Positions 24,544-36,778 of a stretch of 64,000 nucleotides of DNA are shown here, one piece after another. How positions within the stretch are numbered: position 1 is the stretch's first letter; every line of letters begins with the position of its first letter. The translations under genes were made by a program, and so were the position numbers. This stretch comes from Allantophomopsis cytisporea (Eukaryota; Ascomycota; Leotiomycetes; Phacidiales; Phacidiaceae): contig CP103032.1 in the NCBI GenBank assembly GCA_024752435.1, positions 1,426,001-1,490,000 of the forward strand. The letters are read 5' to 3'. Under the pieces are notes generated by a model. It was not told where the DNA came from. It did not search any database and was given only the letters and a program-made list of their open reading frames with translations.

Positions 24544-26204
24544 TGTGAATTTTTATATGGAGTTGTTGAGTGATGTATTGAGATGATCTGTATGAGTTTG
24601 TTGATGCTAAAGGATGATGAAGTCGTGATATCGGGAGAATGGTGAGAATATGTTTGGTGTAGTCGGTTGGAAGGCGCGTTGTTGTGTCGAAGGAATATGC
24701 TGTTGCTCAAGACAAGCGAAAGCTCTTCGGTAGACGAAAGAAGCTCAAAGCGCACAATCCCGAGATCAGGTCGGTGGTTAGTAGGCTGATGAACGGGTGA
24801 GGAGCAACAACAAAAGCTGGATAATAGATGGACATGAGAGGATATGCTGAGAATGCATTTCCAAGTGCCTTTGAGGTGTGGGGAGACTTTTCAGTGAAGC
24901 CGAAGTAGTTCAAGATAGCTGGACCATAGTAGGAAATGGGCGTCTTGTGGGAAGCGGAGACTGGGAAGCCACTTACCTGACTTTGAGCACACTTGAAGTG
25001 CTCCAACTTACCTTGAAATGCTTGGAAGAGAGTGAAGCGATCACCCTTAACATTTACGTGATGTTCGTGGCTTTCTGTTGGCGCTTGAAGTGTAATATAA
25101 GACTTGTCGTTGAAGCATCGTTATGATCTTGAAGGCATATGAGTGATTGTTACGGTCCGCCGTACATCATGGGCTAGCGTGCGCACGAGGGTGCTCTCCG
25201 CATGAATCCACATTCACATCTCACCCAGTCTTACCTCTCAGTCTTGCTGCTGGTATTGCCGGTTACTTACTCAGCAGAAATCAGTTCGTGATTAATAATA
25301 CAATATCTCTCTGCCGTAGCCTAGCTACACCAGGTTTGTTAATTGAAGTCCTGCATTGACACGACAACTTTAATTTGTATATATATATATCCATTTTCAA
25401 CCATAACACTTGCGGAATATGGAAGTAATAGCGGACAAAATCATCGTCATATCCCATCTCAGGACCCTTGATCCGACTGGCAAACACATGGAATACTACT
25501 GAAAGTAGATTAGTTTATCTTCTCTCCCTTACCGTATCTCTAGGATGAAAACAGCAATCCTAGCACTCCGCCAACAACGCTCTACTTAGAATAAACACCA
25601 TAGTTTTCTCTAATCAGCACAGGAAGAAGCAGAAGAAGAAAGTCAATCAACCACTTAATGGCAAGGGGTTTCTCCTATTACTTTTCATCACCTTACATTT
25701 TCTCTCCATGTTAGCAACTATCCCTCTGACTACTTGACTCCTGAGGCAGAGATACGGATCCAGATACAGATAAATAATTTCCTTTTCATCTCACGACCTC
25801 AAAGGTTTCGACTGGTGCGAACTCGAAGCTGTAGAGATTCTTGATACTTCGCTTATTAAACAGCATTGCTATGCCAAAAATTCTCCATGTTCATTCTATT
25901 TTCGTCCAATTTCTTCTTTTTGGCAAAAGCAAAGGACTTCGCGGTTATGGCTGTTGGGGAATTCTGTCAAGGACAAGCAAAATAAGCGTGAAGATCATTT
26001 CCACCCGCATGGACCATCAACCCACAAGTTCGGGACGATCCAGATCCCTAGGCGAGTTAGACACTATGTATGTATGAACGACCATGATGATATTGCGGAA
26101 AGGAAACGTCACAGCATCAAACGTTAAATAATTGACGACGATTATGGAGTGACTTAATGCGATCCATCGTATTTTGCATATCAGCAATGACTTTCCCCTT
26201 TTCT
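24544..26204. other. Gene-poor AT-rich spacer
   Basis: This holds the H2A.Z promoter side (to about 25 kb), then AT-rich DNA without a supportable gene. A short TA run is at 25379-25390. Weak similarity to the C-terminal part of the glutaminase gene might extend here from the relic that starts at 26205, but I could not align it convincingly. Confidence 0.5.
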
Positions 26205-26640
26205 CGTTTCATACTTCGCGGCCTAAGTAGTGTTTTGGTAGATGTGAGCTAAGATCAAGAGGTTACTAGTGACATCAATTACTTGATCCTCTTACATACT
26301 ATGCTCCAATTTCAACACAATGAGGGCAAAGGGTGTTATTCAACGGGTAGAAGCAAGGTATTGTACAACAGATTCTGAAAGCAGACGATTGTATTCCGGA
26401 TTCTGAACCAAGAATGATGAGAACACGCGAAACAGGCTTTTGAACATATTTGGATCCCCCCCACTTGAATATCTTTCCAAGAGATATCATAAAATCAGCA
26501 ACGTCCAGGATTCGTGTTGGGATAGCAGAGCCTAATCCATCATAATAAATATGGCAAGCAAAGAGGGAAACAATATCAGCGTGCTTCTGTCCAGCAGCTT
26601 TGATCGCATAATCTGAAATATCCGAATCCGTTGCATTCGA
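26205..26640 (-). pseudogene. Decayed glutaminase (GtaA-like) paralogue fragment
   Basis: On the minus strand from 26640 a readable stretch gives SNATDSDISDYAIKAAGQKH, matching SNTMDLDISDRAIKAAGQKY of the intact glutaminase at 32551-34884. It continues with LDVADFMISLGKI (intact: LDVDDHMIFLKEI). After a frameshift near 26405-26425 it reads FLVQNPEYNRLLSESVVQYL (intact: FFVQDPEYIRLLLEPVVQYL). A TGA at 26340-26342 stands where the intact gene has TGG (Trp). A TAG at 26223-26225 also replaces a TGG in the segment matching WAAKYES. Small deletions occur between these points. The fragment covers roughly the middle third of the glutaminase domain; no start, signal peptide or C-terminus was found. 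It lies 6 kb from, and in opposite orientation to, the intact gene. Nucleotide similarity is also clear by eye. Homology is seen directly in the sequence; the mechanism of decay is inference. Confidence 0.88.
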
Positions 26641-29600
26641 CTATATTTACCCCCGCTCCCCTAGTTCTCAACCATACTAGAAAGCTGGAAGAAGCAGGAC
26701 GTAATATATCAAGACAAACCAATTTGACTACCCGTCGTAATTAGCGTCCCCATCCTATACAACCCTACGAGATCCCTAATATCAATGTATACTGCAAAGT
26801 GAAGAGCGAGTTCAGCGGCCTTGGAGTAAAGTTCATAGTCCATCCAGAGACACAAAAATCGAAGTTTCGCATGCAACTGACCGAAGACTAATCACCGAAG
26901 GTAATTTTGCCGTCATTGCATATCTCCTCTTAGTAGTAGTTTATTGATGATAGCGATCTTTGCGATATCTAGGACCTGCGGAATAGAAAATCAGTCCTAA
27001 GTCTCGATCAAACTCAGAGACGTTTCATGATATTCAAATCTCGCTCTACTGCCGAAGACAGAGCTTTGTAAGTTACTCAAGCTGTCCTTTGAAACTTGCT
27101 TTTACGACTTGATCTCTTCCGTGGCCTTTGTTGGGTTTCTCAAAGATCCTTGACTATCTTGAAAACTGCTGAATCTTGAATGTGATCTACCTTTTCTTCC
27201 TTCTCTCTTGCTATCTCATCGATAGTTCTTCAGCGCCATTCTCCGGTGCTTGTCGTTAGCTCTTCCAAATTTCTCCAGACCGATATCTCCAGTATTGGAA
27301 TTCGACAGAGTCATCTGGAATATTTGGGTCATTACGCAGAGTGATCTTCTCCATCTTCTAGTTATTCTACACTGTTTCGTTCATCTATGTCATTCAACAC
27401 AGCTCCTAGAGTTCATCCGCGCGAAAGACCTCATCAAGAATCATTTTCTTCGATTCTAACAACTCTGCCCGTTTCTCAATTCGATTATCATGTGAGCACA
27501 CTGCATCTTTGGAGAAGAACCACTTTCAGTTCATGCATAGTTGGTAAGGTGAATTGGCAAAGTGAATACTAATTCCTGCAAGGTTTTTTTTAGAAAAAGT
27601 TGGTATTATCATGAATCTAGTACTTCTTAATTTCATCACCGCTTTACACTTACAACATCCTAACCACAACCCATCTACACCACCTTTTTCTCTGGCACTC
27701 TCCTTTCAATCGGAGGCTTTCTCGATTGGTATATTGTGTCACCACAGCCTCATATCATCGCTTCAGCGTCTCTCACCTCGAAGCACGCCAATTGGAGGCT
27801 GGTGATCCATCAAAACCATCTCACATGCATTTTCCCTGCTGATCAGCCAACAACAGAGCCGAGTGGCAATATGGAAGAATCTACATAACCGCTTCGATAT
27901 TGCCAATACCAAGCCGGTGGTCCTTAAGCAAAGGAGACCCTTCCATCTATATGTTGCAAGAACTGATATTTTATTTTGAGCGAACACAAGTGTCCACTAG
28001 TTTCGTGACCAGTTTCCACATATCTGTCAGTATGACCTCTACAACATATTTTATCAGAGGGTTCTAGTGTATAAATCAGATTGCGAAGTACAGCCAAACT
28101 TCGAATTGTATAGATTTGATCATTACCTACATCCTCATCACAACCGCGCACACTATTATACGATATATCAGAATAATATATTGACATTTCTTGGACGCAC
28201 TGTCTTACAGTCTTTTACTGAGACTTTTGATTCAATGGATGAAATATCAGGGAAATACACCTACATCATCGATAGCTGTAACAATGTCGCATATCAATTC
28301 ACCCTTCCGGAATACTACTGACGCAGGCAGATGAATAGAGGAACATACGAGCGGATGTTACCCTCGATATGATGTTTGACCAGCACTAAAGGCCTATAAA
28401 TCACATCCTATTACGACTGTATCCGATTACGAATCGCTACAGAGGATATTCTGCGGCAATGGAGGAACTCACGTCAACAACGCACAAGGCCTGAAAGGCC
28501 TGTCGTAAAGAATTTGACCCGAACGTGTCTCGGGGCGGTACAGAGAGTATAACCAAGGTCCTTACATCAGAAAAGACGGTTCAGGAAAAGGGTAAGCTGA
28601 TGAGGACGAGCCGAATTCATTGAGGAAACAAGGGTAAACTGCGGTTTCTCGAGTTCTTGCAAGCACAAGCCATGAAGATAGCCGCGACAACGGGGGAGAA
28701 CCAAGGGAGGCGTTTTGATGGCACTGCCAAACTCACAAGGGCTGAGAGGAGGAGATGTTGGGACTGGTGGAGAATGAATCTGGTTCCTGCTCAAGTGAAA
28801 CTATGACAAGCCTGCGGAAAAAGTATACAGAAGGGAGAGCACGCCATGCGCTGTACCGCGCCGTCGCGTGGATATTATATACCGCACATGCTCTTGATAC
28901 ATGGCCATGGTCGTCTAGCTGCGTGATGTAATGCGGGCAGGATAACTGCTTTGTCTTCACCTCAGCTGGAAGCAGTACAGTAACTGTTGGGGCTATACTG
29001 TGAGAGATGGCCGAATCAGTTTAATGGAAGAGGCGTGTGTATGTGGGTTTCCGTTACGGTCACAGTCAGCGACAGTAAGCCGCACGGGGCGAAACGCAGG
29101 ATGCCTTTGGCAGCGCTAAGGTGTCACCATTTATTCATATCGGAGATGCATGCCCTGGTGGTCGAAGAGGCTATATATTTCCTCATGCCGAGCTTTGCAG
29201 CTTGCAATGAGGCGGGTAAGACATTGAGTGATACGAAGCATATGCAAGATTTGTCATTCATCTTCATGTTCTATACCCCGCTATACCCCGCATTCTGTGA
29301 TCTCGTGTGGTGAAATAAGTAGGGGATGTATGTACTTAATTGTCCCGTGCGGCTTCTCAAGTCATGGGTTTGCCCACCAGATCTCACTTCAGCTATGGTC
29401 ATTCTACGAGGAATGTCCTATCTTGGTTGTAGCGATTCTCCCTTGCTTAGGATAATCATCAATCATAGTCACAATCACTTTACTACGTTCTCAAACATAT
29501 CTCAGAGCGAAACCACCAGCTCCGATGCGATGAATCCGCATCGAATCGGGATTTATACACAAGATGTCCGGGTATGGCGCATGTGGCGTTGGCGACATGC

Positions 29601-30430
29601 GGTAGGTACCTCACACCTACATACGTTTATGTATGATCCTTGTCCGGCTGAGAGCATCGGGCTAGAGTTTGTGGGACTGTTGCGCAGTCACGTCCCACGC
29701 CGAAACCCTCTGTATGGTTTGTTGAAATGATGGCTTTCCATGATGCAATGGTTGCTAAGAAGATCTTGTCTTTCGTATTGGAGTGTAAGGATCAGTAAAT
29801 TGGAGGCGACGATGATGTCAAGCGTCTTGACTCTTGAAAAGTTCCTCCACCTCAAAGAAGACTCCGCTGTCAAACTGTTTAGGCCTGAGTGTTCTTGAAT
29901 TGTGATCTCCCCATTTTCTATTGACTAGGCTTGGCTGAAGATTTCCTGTTTAGCTTCAAGCGGCAAAAAATCTATCTTGTATTTAGCATTGGGAAACGTA
30001 GGCCGATAAAACGCTGGTATGTGACGTGTTTTAGATTGATAGGTTATCACAAAGTGAAGCTGTTGTGGAAAAAAAGCCATATCGATGAGGTACCGTATAA
30101 AATCTTAACCGGTTTCCTGGACCGTAAGTTCCCGAATGAATGAGAGCGTATGTGAAGGCGCTTAGGACACTTATACTTCGTCCATTCGTTGGTACTGCGT
30201 ACATTTGTGGGAGGATCTGTGCGGAAGATTTTAGACGTTAAATAAATTAGATGCTGAGCGGGCAATCAGTCAGTGTGCAGTAACATATTGCTGCGTTTTC
30301 TTAGAGCCTTCATACACAGTAGGCTACCTTGGTTTCGGACCTGAGTGGAGATCTGCTTGTACTGTAGTATACACCGTATCTAGTGGAGATAGATTTGACT
30401 TTCCGGTAGAAATATGCTTAATATATTGAC
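26641..30430. other. Gene desert, central part
   Basis: No intact gene. The stretch next to the relic (26641-26860) may hold further, more diverged glutaminase sequence on the minus strand, but alignment by eye is weak. The rest is AT-rich with short frames lacking motifs, plus a CT-rich block at 27120-27500. I saw no terminal inverted repeats, LTRs or transposase/reverse-transcriptase motifs. Confidence 0.5.
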
Positions 30431-31286
30431 TTATTCAACGTGATTTCCGATTGTTGAGCTAACATCGCAATACGTAGTTCGTAAGTCATTACTTACTACA
30501 GCTCTGGCCAATTCAGCTGTCTGCAAATACTCATATTGAACTCTGGGGACAAATAATGTGTTGTTCTGAGTAACCACACTCGGAATTTTGAACAGCTTAT
30601 TCGCACCGCGATTTTCACGACAGCGCAACGCACCCCAGCGTACAAGATCCGGCACGAAGTTGTTCGTTCCTGTTTCTCAACGAAAAGAATCAATCACAGT
30701 CAGGTCTATGATGAGAGAGTTCCTCTCCACAAGAAGACAGGGGAAGATGCGGCCGATGGTCGACATGGGAAATATGCTAGAGCCGGGGGGGGCATGACCA
30801 CATGGAATTCTGTTGCGCGCAAGTCTTACAGGAAATACGCCCTCCATGAGACCTGATGAGAAATATGCAGGGAACAAAAAGCCTCCTCGAGGAATGCAGG
30901 TCAAATGAAACCCCATCGCATCGGTAGTCGTGGTAGAATCGACGTCAGTGAAGGTGTTATTGAGGAATGGCGATGTTGTCCAGGGTCGACAAAGCTCTCA
31001 GCAGACGCCACGATTGCATAAATGCCTTCATTATTCTCATATACCTTCATGTCCTAATATTACGCCCATTAGTCGGGCAGTGTAATTATGTCAATATTCT
31101 TGTTTGTTGGAACAATGCTGGCAGTTCGGGCTGAGGTGACAGCAAGCCGTGAATGTGTGCTACAGTACTAAGCTGTCGATGAGCAATAGAAAATGCCTCT
31201 GAAGCTGTTGGGCAAAGTCGAAGATCAGGATTTTGGTGACTTCTTCTCAGATCACCGGGAGAAGCGGGCAAAAGCATAGGAGCCAT
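30431..31286 (-). pseudogene. Possible coding relic or unrecognised gene
   Basis: I do not recognise the product. Minus-strand frames here look protein-like and follow each other: a segment with LRRSHQNPDLRLCPTASEAF (ending near 31086), then MKVYENNEGIYAIVASAESF (to about 30985). After a one-base shift comes TTSPFLNNTFTDVDSTTTTD with GFHLTCIPRGGFLFPAYFSS (to about 30680), and then NFVPDLVRWGALRCRENRGA with KIPSVVTQNNTLFVPRVQYE (30655-30431). A GTAAGA donor-like site sits after GVFP, an AAACAG acceptor-like site lies before the last segment, and a GTAAGT follows it. No single consistent splicing model restores one frame. It could be a decayed gene, a real gene with unusual introns, or chance; the desert setting with a nearby glutaminase relic makes decay most likely. 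Confidence 0.3.
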
Positions 31287-32550
31287 CCGTAGTAGGCGAA
31301 TGAAAACCCAATAGCTGTTTGACAGCGATTATGCTCCTACAAAGCAAAGATGAGGTTGGTTGGTGGATTGGTGTTTTTTATAGTGGTGAAGGAGCGAGTG
31401 AGAGTGAGGCCACTTACTTACTTACCGCCTTATAAGAAGTCATTGGTGAGGGCAAAGCGACGTTCCTGGCATCTAGCGAATCATCTTCGCGACCCTTACC
31501 GTTGCCATGAACGCATAAGGCCTATGAAACAGTCCACACCTTTTCACTGCCACTGACACCTCTATACTCCTTGTCAGATACCTGGTTCTCCACGATCCTT
31601 CGTTCCATTCGACTCGGTATTTTTGTTCTATGTCAGCTCTTTAAATCCCCAACAGGATCCCTGACAGCCTTAAAAAGGGCCACAGCTTGGGCTGTGCTGT
31701 CACGGAATAGCTGTGGCGGCTTCTCAGCCTACACAATGCGGGCCAAAGGGACTCATGCATATGGAAGAAAGGCAGGGGATGCTGTTCATCTAAACTTATG
31801 CTTCCTCATCCTTCGCTTTTCCATCTCATGATCGCCTGGTATTTTGAGAACTCTGGGCACGTCTTGGAAGGCTCTCTTTTATGTCAGAAGCAATAATAGC
31901 ACGACTATTCTCAGAAAACCTTCTAGCTCACGGGAATGCGTGCTTCGGCGCAGTTTGACACTCTATCTTTTTACTTGACGGATGATAGCTTCGAAGGATG
32001 ACAGGAAATCAGCTCAGGGCCTATTTTCTCTTCAGCTTGGCGATGCCTAGTACGGGCACGAAATGGTCTTGAGGAAGCTTGGGACTTGTACGTGCATCAA
32101 TGTGACTGTCAAAAAGGAGGATCCAACCATACACCATCAGATTCGTTGTGCAGAAAGGGTCATGCCAGACTTTTTGCATCGCTCTCTTTAGTAACCCATG
32201 TCGGAGCTTCGGAGGGGTCCTTGTGATGATCGTTCGCACGATGTTTTCCTATGAGTGTGTTCTGATGTTCATATAAGGTAGGATGTCTTCGTGTAAATCA
32301 TTTTCTTCTTGTCAACTCTTACATATGACTTTCATATATTAGGCACTTGTGCTCCTCACTTCCACTCCGCTCCTATCCCCTTCTACTTTACCTTACTTAG
32401 TAAACAATAATCGTACTTTTTCTACATTGTCTCCTTCAACAAACTTCCTCATCTTCGCCAATATTCGACCTGGCCTTTCCTTTCGTCGACTTGTCTCGAC
32501 GAAAGTTCTCCTTTCACCTCTCTCATCACTTTCATAATACAGTATACATA
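31287..32550. other. Intergenic upstream of the glutaminase
   Basis: No gene supported. The last 250 bases are pyrimidine-rich (CTTCCACTCC, CTCCTTTC and similar), as in many fungal core promoters, and probably hold the transcription start of the glutaminase at 32551. Short frames at 31350-31831 show no motif. Confidence 0.5.
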
Positions 32551-34884
32551 ATGCTTGTCTCTACATATTTCCAAGTCTTCTCTGCAGCATTGCTATCTGT
32601 TGCAGCTGCCGTTGACTATACCCCAATTCAACCTCCATCTTATCCTCTGTAAGTTGACTTTCACGTTGATATCACTTATCATACTGATATACATATAGTG
32701 CTGTCCGCAATCCATATCTCTCAGGTAAATAGCCCTTCTTTTTATTGCTGCAAGCCGTACTATCATGAGAGCACGGTTCCTCACTTTCAGTCACAAGGAT
32801 ATCATTGTTGATGAAAATGCTAGAGCCTTGTCACGACTGATATCTCTTCGAAAGAGCATAACTGACATTTAAACAGCATGGATCCCAGGAGGATTGGTTG
32901 CTAATATGAGTACCACTCGCGCTCAGTTTTGGACTGGTGCTCAGCTGACCTGGTCTGTCATTGCTCGTGTTGATGGTGATGCCTACAATGTATTCGGTGT
33001 TCAAACTCCCGAAAGCAACACTCAATCTTCAACTCTTGTCAGTGCTGAATACACTTCTACCAAGACCACCTTCGTCCACAACGCCGGTAATGCTCAGCTT
33101 CAATTGGAATTCCTCTCTCCAGTCAATCCCAAGGACTATGTTAGACAATCTCTTCCGTTCTCGTACCTCACAGTTCGCGTGCTTGGTGTCCTGAACGGAA
33201 AGGCTGCCCATGTTCAGATCTACAGTGATGTTGATGATTCTTGGAATGGCCAGAACATGGAGACTTTCGATCAGAAGTCCGCCTGGAAGTTGACTAAATC
33301 TGGCTCTGCTAAGGTCTGGGAGATCACCAACACTGGTGGTGTTCAATACGCTGAAGGAGGCCCAAATAATGATATGGCTACTTGGGGATCAACAATCTAT
33401 AGCACTCAACCGGCATGGGGCTCTCAACTTTCTACTGCCGCTGGTCCATTATCTGCTCTACGTTCACACTTCGTTTCGAACGGTGCACTTTCATCCATGG
33501 GCGACAACCCTGACTGGGCTGCTGGTGGCGTGACTGGTTTCGCCCATGATCTTGGACAGGTCTCTAGCGCCGAAGGTGTTACTTTTGCCATTGGATATTA
33601 CCGCGATTGTGCAGTTAGCTATCTTGGTAACTGCCGGGTTGGATACTTCAGATCCAAGTACAACGACCCCGTCTCGGCTGCAGTTTTCTTCCTTGGTGAC
33701 TACGGTGATGTCTCCACCCAGTCCAATACAATGGATTTGGATATCTCTGATCGTGCAATCAAAGCTGCTGGTCAGAAGTACGCCGACATCATTGCCCTCT
33801 CTACTCGTCAGACTTACGGTGGTTTGGATCTTACCATTCCAACTGAAACTCTGGACGTTGATGATCACATGATCTTCTTGAAGGAAATCTCAAGTGATGG
33901 AAATTTGAACACGATGGATGTGATCTACCCCGCGTTCCCACAATTCTTTGTTCAGGATCCAGAATACATTCGTCTGCTCCTAGAGCCTGTTGTACAATAC
34001 CTTGCTTCTGACCATTGGACGAAGCCCTTTGTTATTCATGACATGGGATCGCATTACCCAATCGCTGATGGTCATGATGATGGTGTGGAAGAGGATCAAC
34101 CAATTGAAGAAACTGGCAACCTTTTGATATTGGCTTACATCTATCAAAATGCCACTGGAAACACTGCTTGGGCCGCGAAGTATGAGAGTCTGTTCCAAGG
34201 ATATGCCGATTATCTTTACAAGAACGGCCTCTACCCAAGCGTTCAGCTTTCGACTGATGATGCTGCTGGTGCAGCTGGAAATCAGACAAACTTGGCAATC
34301 AAGGCAGCTGTCGGCCTCACATCCTTCGGCGCCATCACCGGGAAGACAGACTACACCACCAAGGGATTGGGCTTCGCAACCACAATCTACGACGACGGCC
34401 TAGGCACCGATGCCAAGAAGACACATTTCACACTTGAGTAAGTTTCCTAGCGAGCTCATAGCTCACACCAAAGTACAAGCAACTAACAAGGAACAGATAT
34501 GGAAATGATGACAGTTGGACTACAACCTTCAACCTCTACCCAGATTATTTGCTCAAGCTCAATACATTCAATTCGTCGGCCTATGACATGCAATCAACCT
34601 GGTACCCGAGCGTCCGTGCCACTGCAGGAGTCGCCCTCGACAGCGTACTCGACTGGGCCAAGACCGACTGGCAGATCTACGCTGGTGCGATGGGTAACGC
34701 GCAGACGTTGTCAATGTTCGTCGACGATCTCCATACTTACCTGTCGAACGGTCTCAATGATGCGCCCTTCTCCGATAGGTACTATGTCAAATCCCCAGAT
34801 ACACCGGGCGGTTATTTCCAGTACAGAAATCGCCCGGTTGTTGGCGGTGAGTGGGCTGCTATGGCCTTGTTGGGTCAGTTGTGA
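32551..34884 (+). CDS. gtaA: Secreted glutaminase, GtaA family
   Basis: Four exons, 32551-32648, 32699-32724, 32877-34437 and 34497-34884, give 690 aa. Donors are GTAAGT, GTAAAT and GTAAGT; acceptors are TAG, CAG and CAG. The 26-nt second exon restores AVRNPYLSAWIPGG across two junctions. A signal peptide is visible (MLVSTYFQVFSAALLSVAAA). The order of conserved segments (PLAVRNPYLSAW, then QFWTGAQLTWSVIARVDG, YVRQSLPFSYLTVRV, DDSWNGQ, FFVQDPEYIRLLLEPVVQYL, HDMGSHYPIADGHDDG, WAAKYESLFQGYADYL, YGNDDSWTTTFNLYPD and GGYFQYRNRPVVGGEW) is that of Aspergillus GtaA-type glutaminases (DUF5127/DUF4965/DUF1793). These are extracellular enzymes hydrolysing glutamine to glutamate and ammonia. Several N-x-S/T sites suit secretion. 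A decayed paralogue lies 6 kb upstream in the opposite orientation. Activity on free glutamine is inferred from the family; catalytic residues are not certain to me. Confidence 0.93.
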
Positions 34885-35740
34885 GACTGGGAGGAGCAGA
34901 AGAGAACATATGCATTGCATTTGCATGGCGTTTGGCGGAATACCATTTGGGGCTTCATGGAGTTTGGTTGCATCTGCGGGAGTTCAGGGGGGTTAACGCA
35001 CTGATAACAGAACCTTGCTTCTGTGTCAGCTTTTGCCTGGGTTATTCATCTATTCATTTCATTTTGGCAGCGTGGGCTTCGCTCGCTCTTGATTCAAGCG
35101 ACAATGGTGTTGCCTTTCTTCTTTCCCTCTTGTCAATGACGATATGCAAATAATGTTGGCACGTCATTGGAAAAAGGATTCCAACATCCGATAGACCTTT
35201 TGACTCCAATAGCGAATAAGATTGCATGCATAAGTTGAAGCATCCAATAATCCATGAGTGCATGAGTCCATGAATCGACGTTGCATAGATCTGTATGTAT
35301 GTATGCGGTAATGAGTGAAAACTTTGAAGCACGCTCAACCATCCGACCAGGATATACTGTGGAGTGAGGTATCGAATTCGGATGTTTATGTAAGTTTAAT
35401 GAAAGAATTTTGTATATGAAGTGGGGGGGTTCATGGGGTATTACGGAGGTTCCTCCGTCGGTATGGAGGTTATTTTCGTGTTATCTCAACGGCTATCCGG
35501 ATCTAGAATACGAATGGTCTGATGTTACAAGGGGTTGAATTGTGGTGATCCAGGTATTGAGGTTGTTGCCATCGACGTTTATATAGTCCCATCGACTCAT
35601 ATACGGCGGTTGCTACAGCAAATCGCCGATTGGTGCACCAAACGAGACAAGTCTGAGCCGGAGCCACCCACCACAGCTACCCAAGCCGTGTCAACTTACC
35701 TAAGGTGCTAAGTGAGTTCCTAAGGTGCCCATAGCATGGC

Positions 35741-35775
35741 ATACCTTACCATACCATACCATACCATACCATACC
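35741..35775. repeat. (ATACC)n array
   Basis: ATACC-TTACC is followed by five perfect ATACC units at 35751-35775, within the upstream region of the heat-shock factor gene. Confidence 0.95.
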
Positions 35776-35942
35776 AGATCAGAGTTCTTTGCTCTGACGT
35801 CGAACTAAAAGATTGTGAGTGCGTGAGTCTGAGTCTGAGTCTGAGTGTGAGTGCTGAGCGCCGCGCGAACTGTAATGGTTATGAGCACACTTGACTACAG
35901 AATTTCTCATCACCGGTTTCCCCAGATTTATTTCTAGCGGAC

Positions 35943-36091
35943 GAAAAAAGAAGAAGAAGAAGAAGAAGCAGAAGAAGAAGAGGAAGAGGAAGAGGAAGAG
36001 GCAGAGGCAGAGGAAGAGGATAACTATCTTGACTCACCCCACAATCCACTTATGCAAAACTACTACAACAAACGAATAACCTCAAATCTTT

Positions 36092-36125
<34 letters not shown>
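35943..36125. repeat. Purine-rich (AAG/GGA) block and (CTA)11 array
   Basis: A strand-asymmetric purine run of AAG and GGAAGA units (35943-36020) is followed, after a short unique stretch, by about eleven CTA units (36092-36125). Both lie in the probable promoter or leader of the heat-shock factor gene. Open frames reading poly-Lys/Arg or poly-Thr across them are repeat artefacts. Confidence 0.9.
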
Positions 36126-36778
36126 AATTCTCTTCTCGCTTTCACTCCAACAAATCTTACACCCTCACTCTCTCACTCTCTCTCACCCGCTCACTCTCTC
36201 CACTTCCGCCTTCCTAACCAGATATCTCGAAAGACTATAAAACTTCTTCGAAATCGATCGCATCATCGAACGTGCACATTACACATACACATACATACAC
36301 AACAGACCTGCATCTTTCCGAACGTTGCATTGACGCATCGACAATTCCTCTTCGTGCCCGCAGTCTCACTCTCACATACTCATATCTTTGTTTGTAACAA
36401 TAAAACCTTGTCGCCTTGTTACAGGCTCTTCATCACAAGTAGTAGGCTTTGCTCATCCATCGTCTCTTTCACTGCTTCACATCATTTAAGCACCCATCTG
36501 CCAGGCTCCCGCCGAACCCAAAAACTTTCATCCGTACCAACTTGAACCACATTTATCCTCGTCTCCACCGCTCAACTTGCTAGGTTTTTTTTTCTTTTTC
36601 TTTTCGAAATCCGCGAAACCCTGCGAGAACCTCTCGAGATAGCTACGGAAATACACAGCCTGAGCGGCTAGAAAGGCTGCAGCCAGCCTTGACTACATCC
36701 TCCATCGGATATCCACTTCATATATTTACAAGCGCCAGGCCTATCCGTCTGGCTGTAGCCGCTTGGATGCAACTTCGA

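Larger units (their letters stand above)
34885..36778. other. Intergenic and repeat-rich leader of the heat-shock factor gene
   Basis: No gene supported. Two CCTAAGGTGC copies 20 bp apart are at 35699-35708 and 35719-35728. Then come an ATACC array (35741-35775), a GAGTCT array (about 35825-35848), a purine-rich AAGAAG/GGAAGA block (35943-36020), a CTA array (36092-36125), and pyrimidine-rich sequence to 36600. A TATAAA is at 36236-36241. The transcribed leader of the heat-shock factor probably begins within this repeat-rich interval, roughly 0.2-0.8 kb from its ATG. Confidence 0.6.

Noticed and set aside
24544..32550. Transposon as explanation for the gene desert
   Set aside because: I looked for LTRs, terminal inverted repeats and transposase or reverse-transcriptase motifs and saw none; heavily mutated copies cannot be excluded without a repeat library.
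35891..36240. Poly-Lys/Arg and poly-Thr open frames
   Set aside because: Translations of purine-rich and CTA repeats, not genes.
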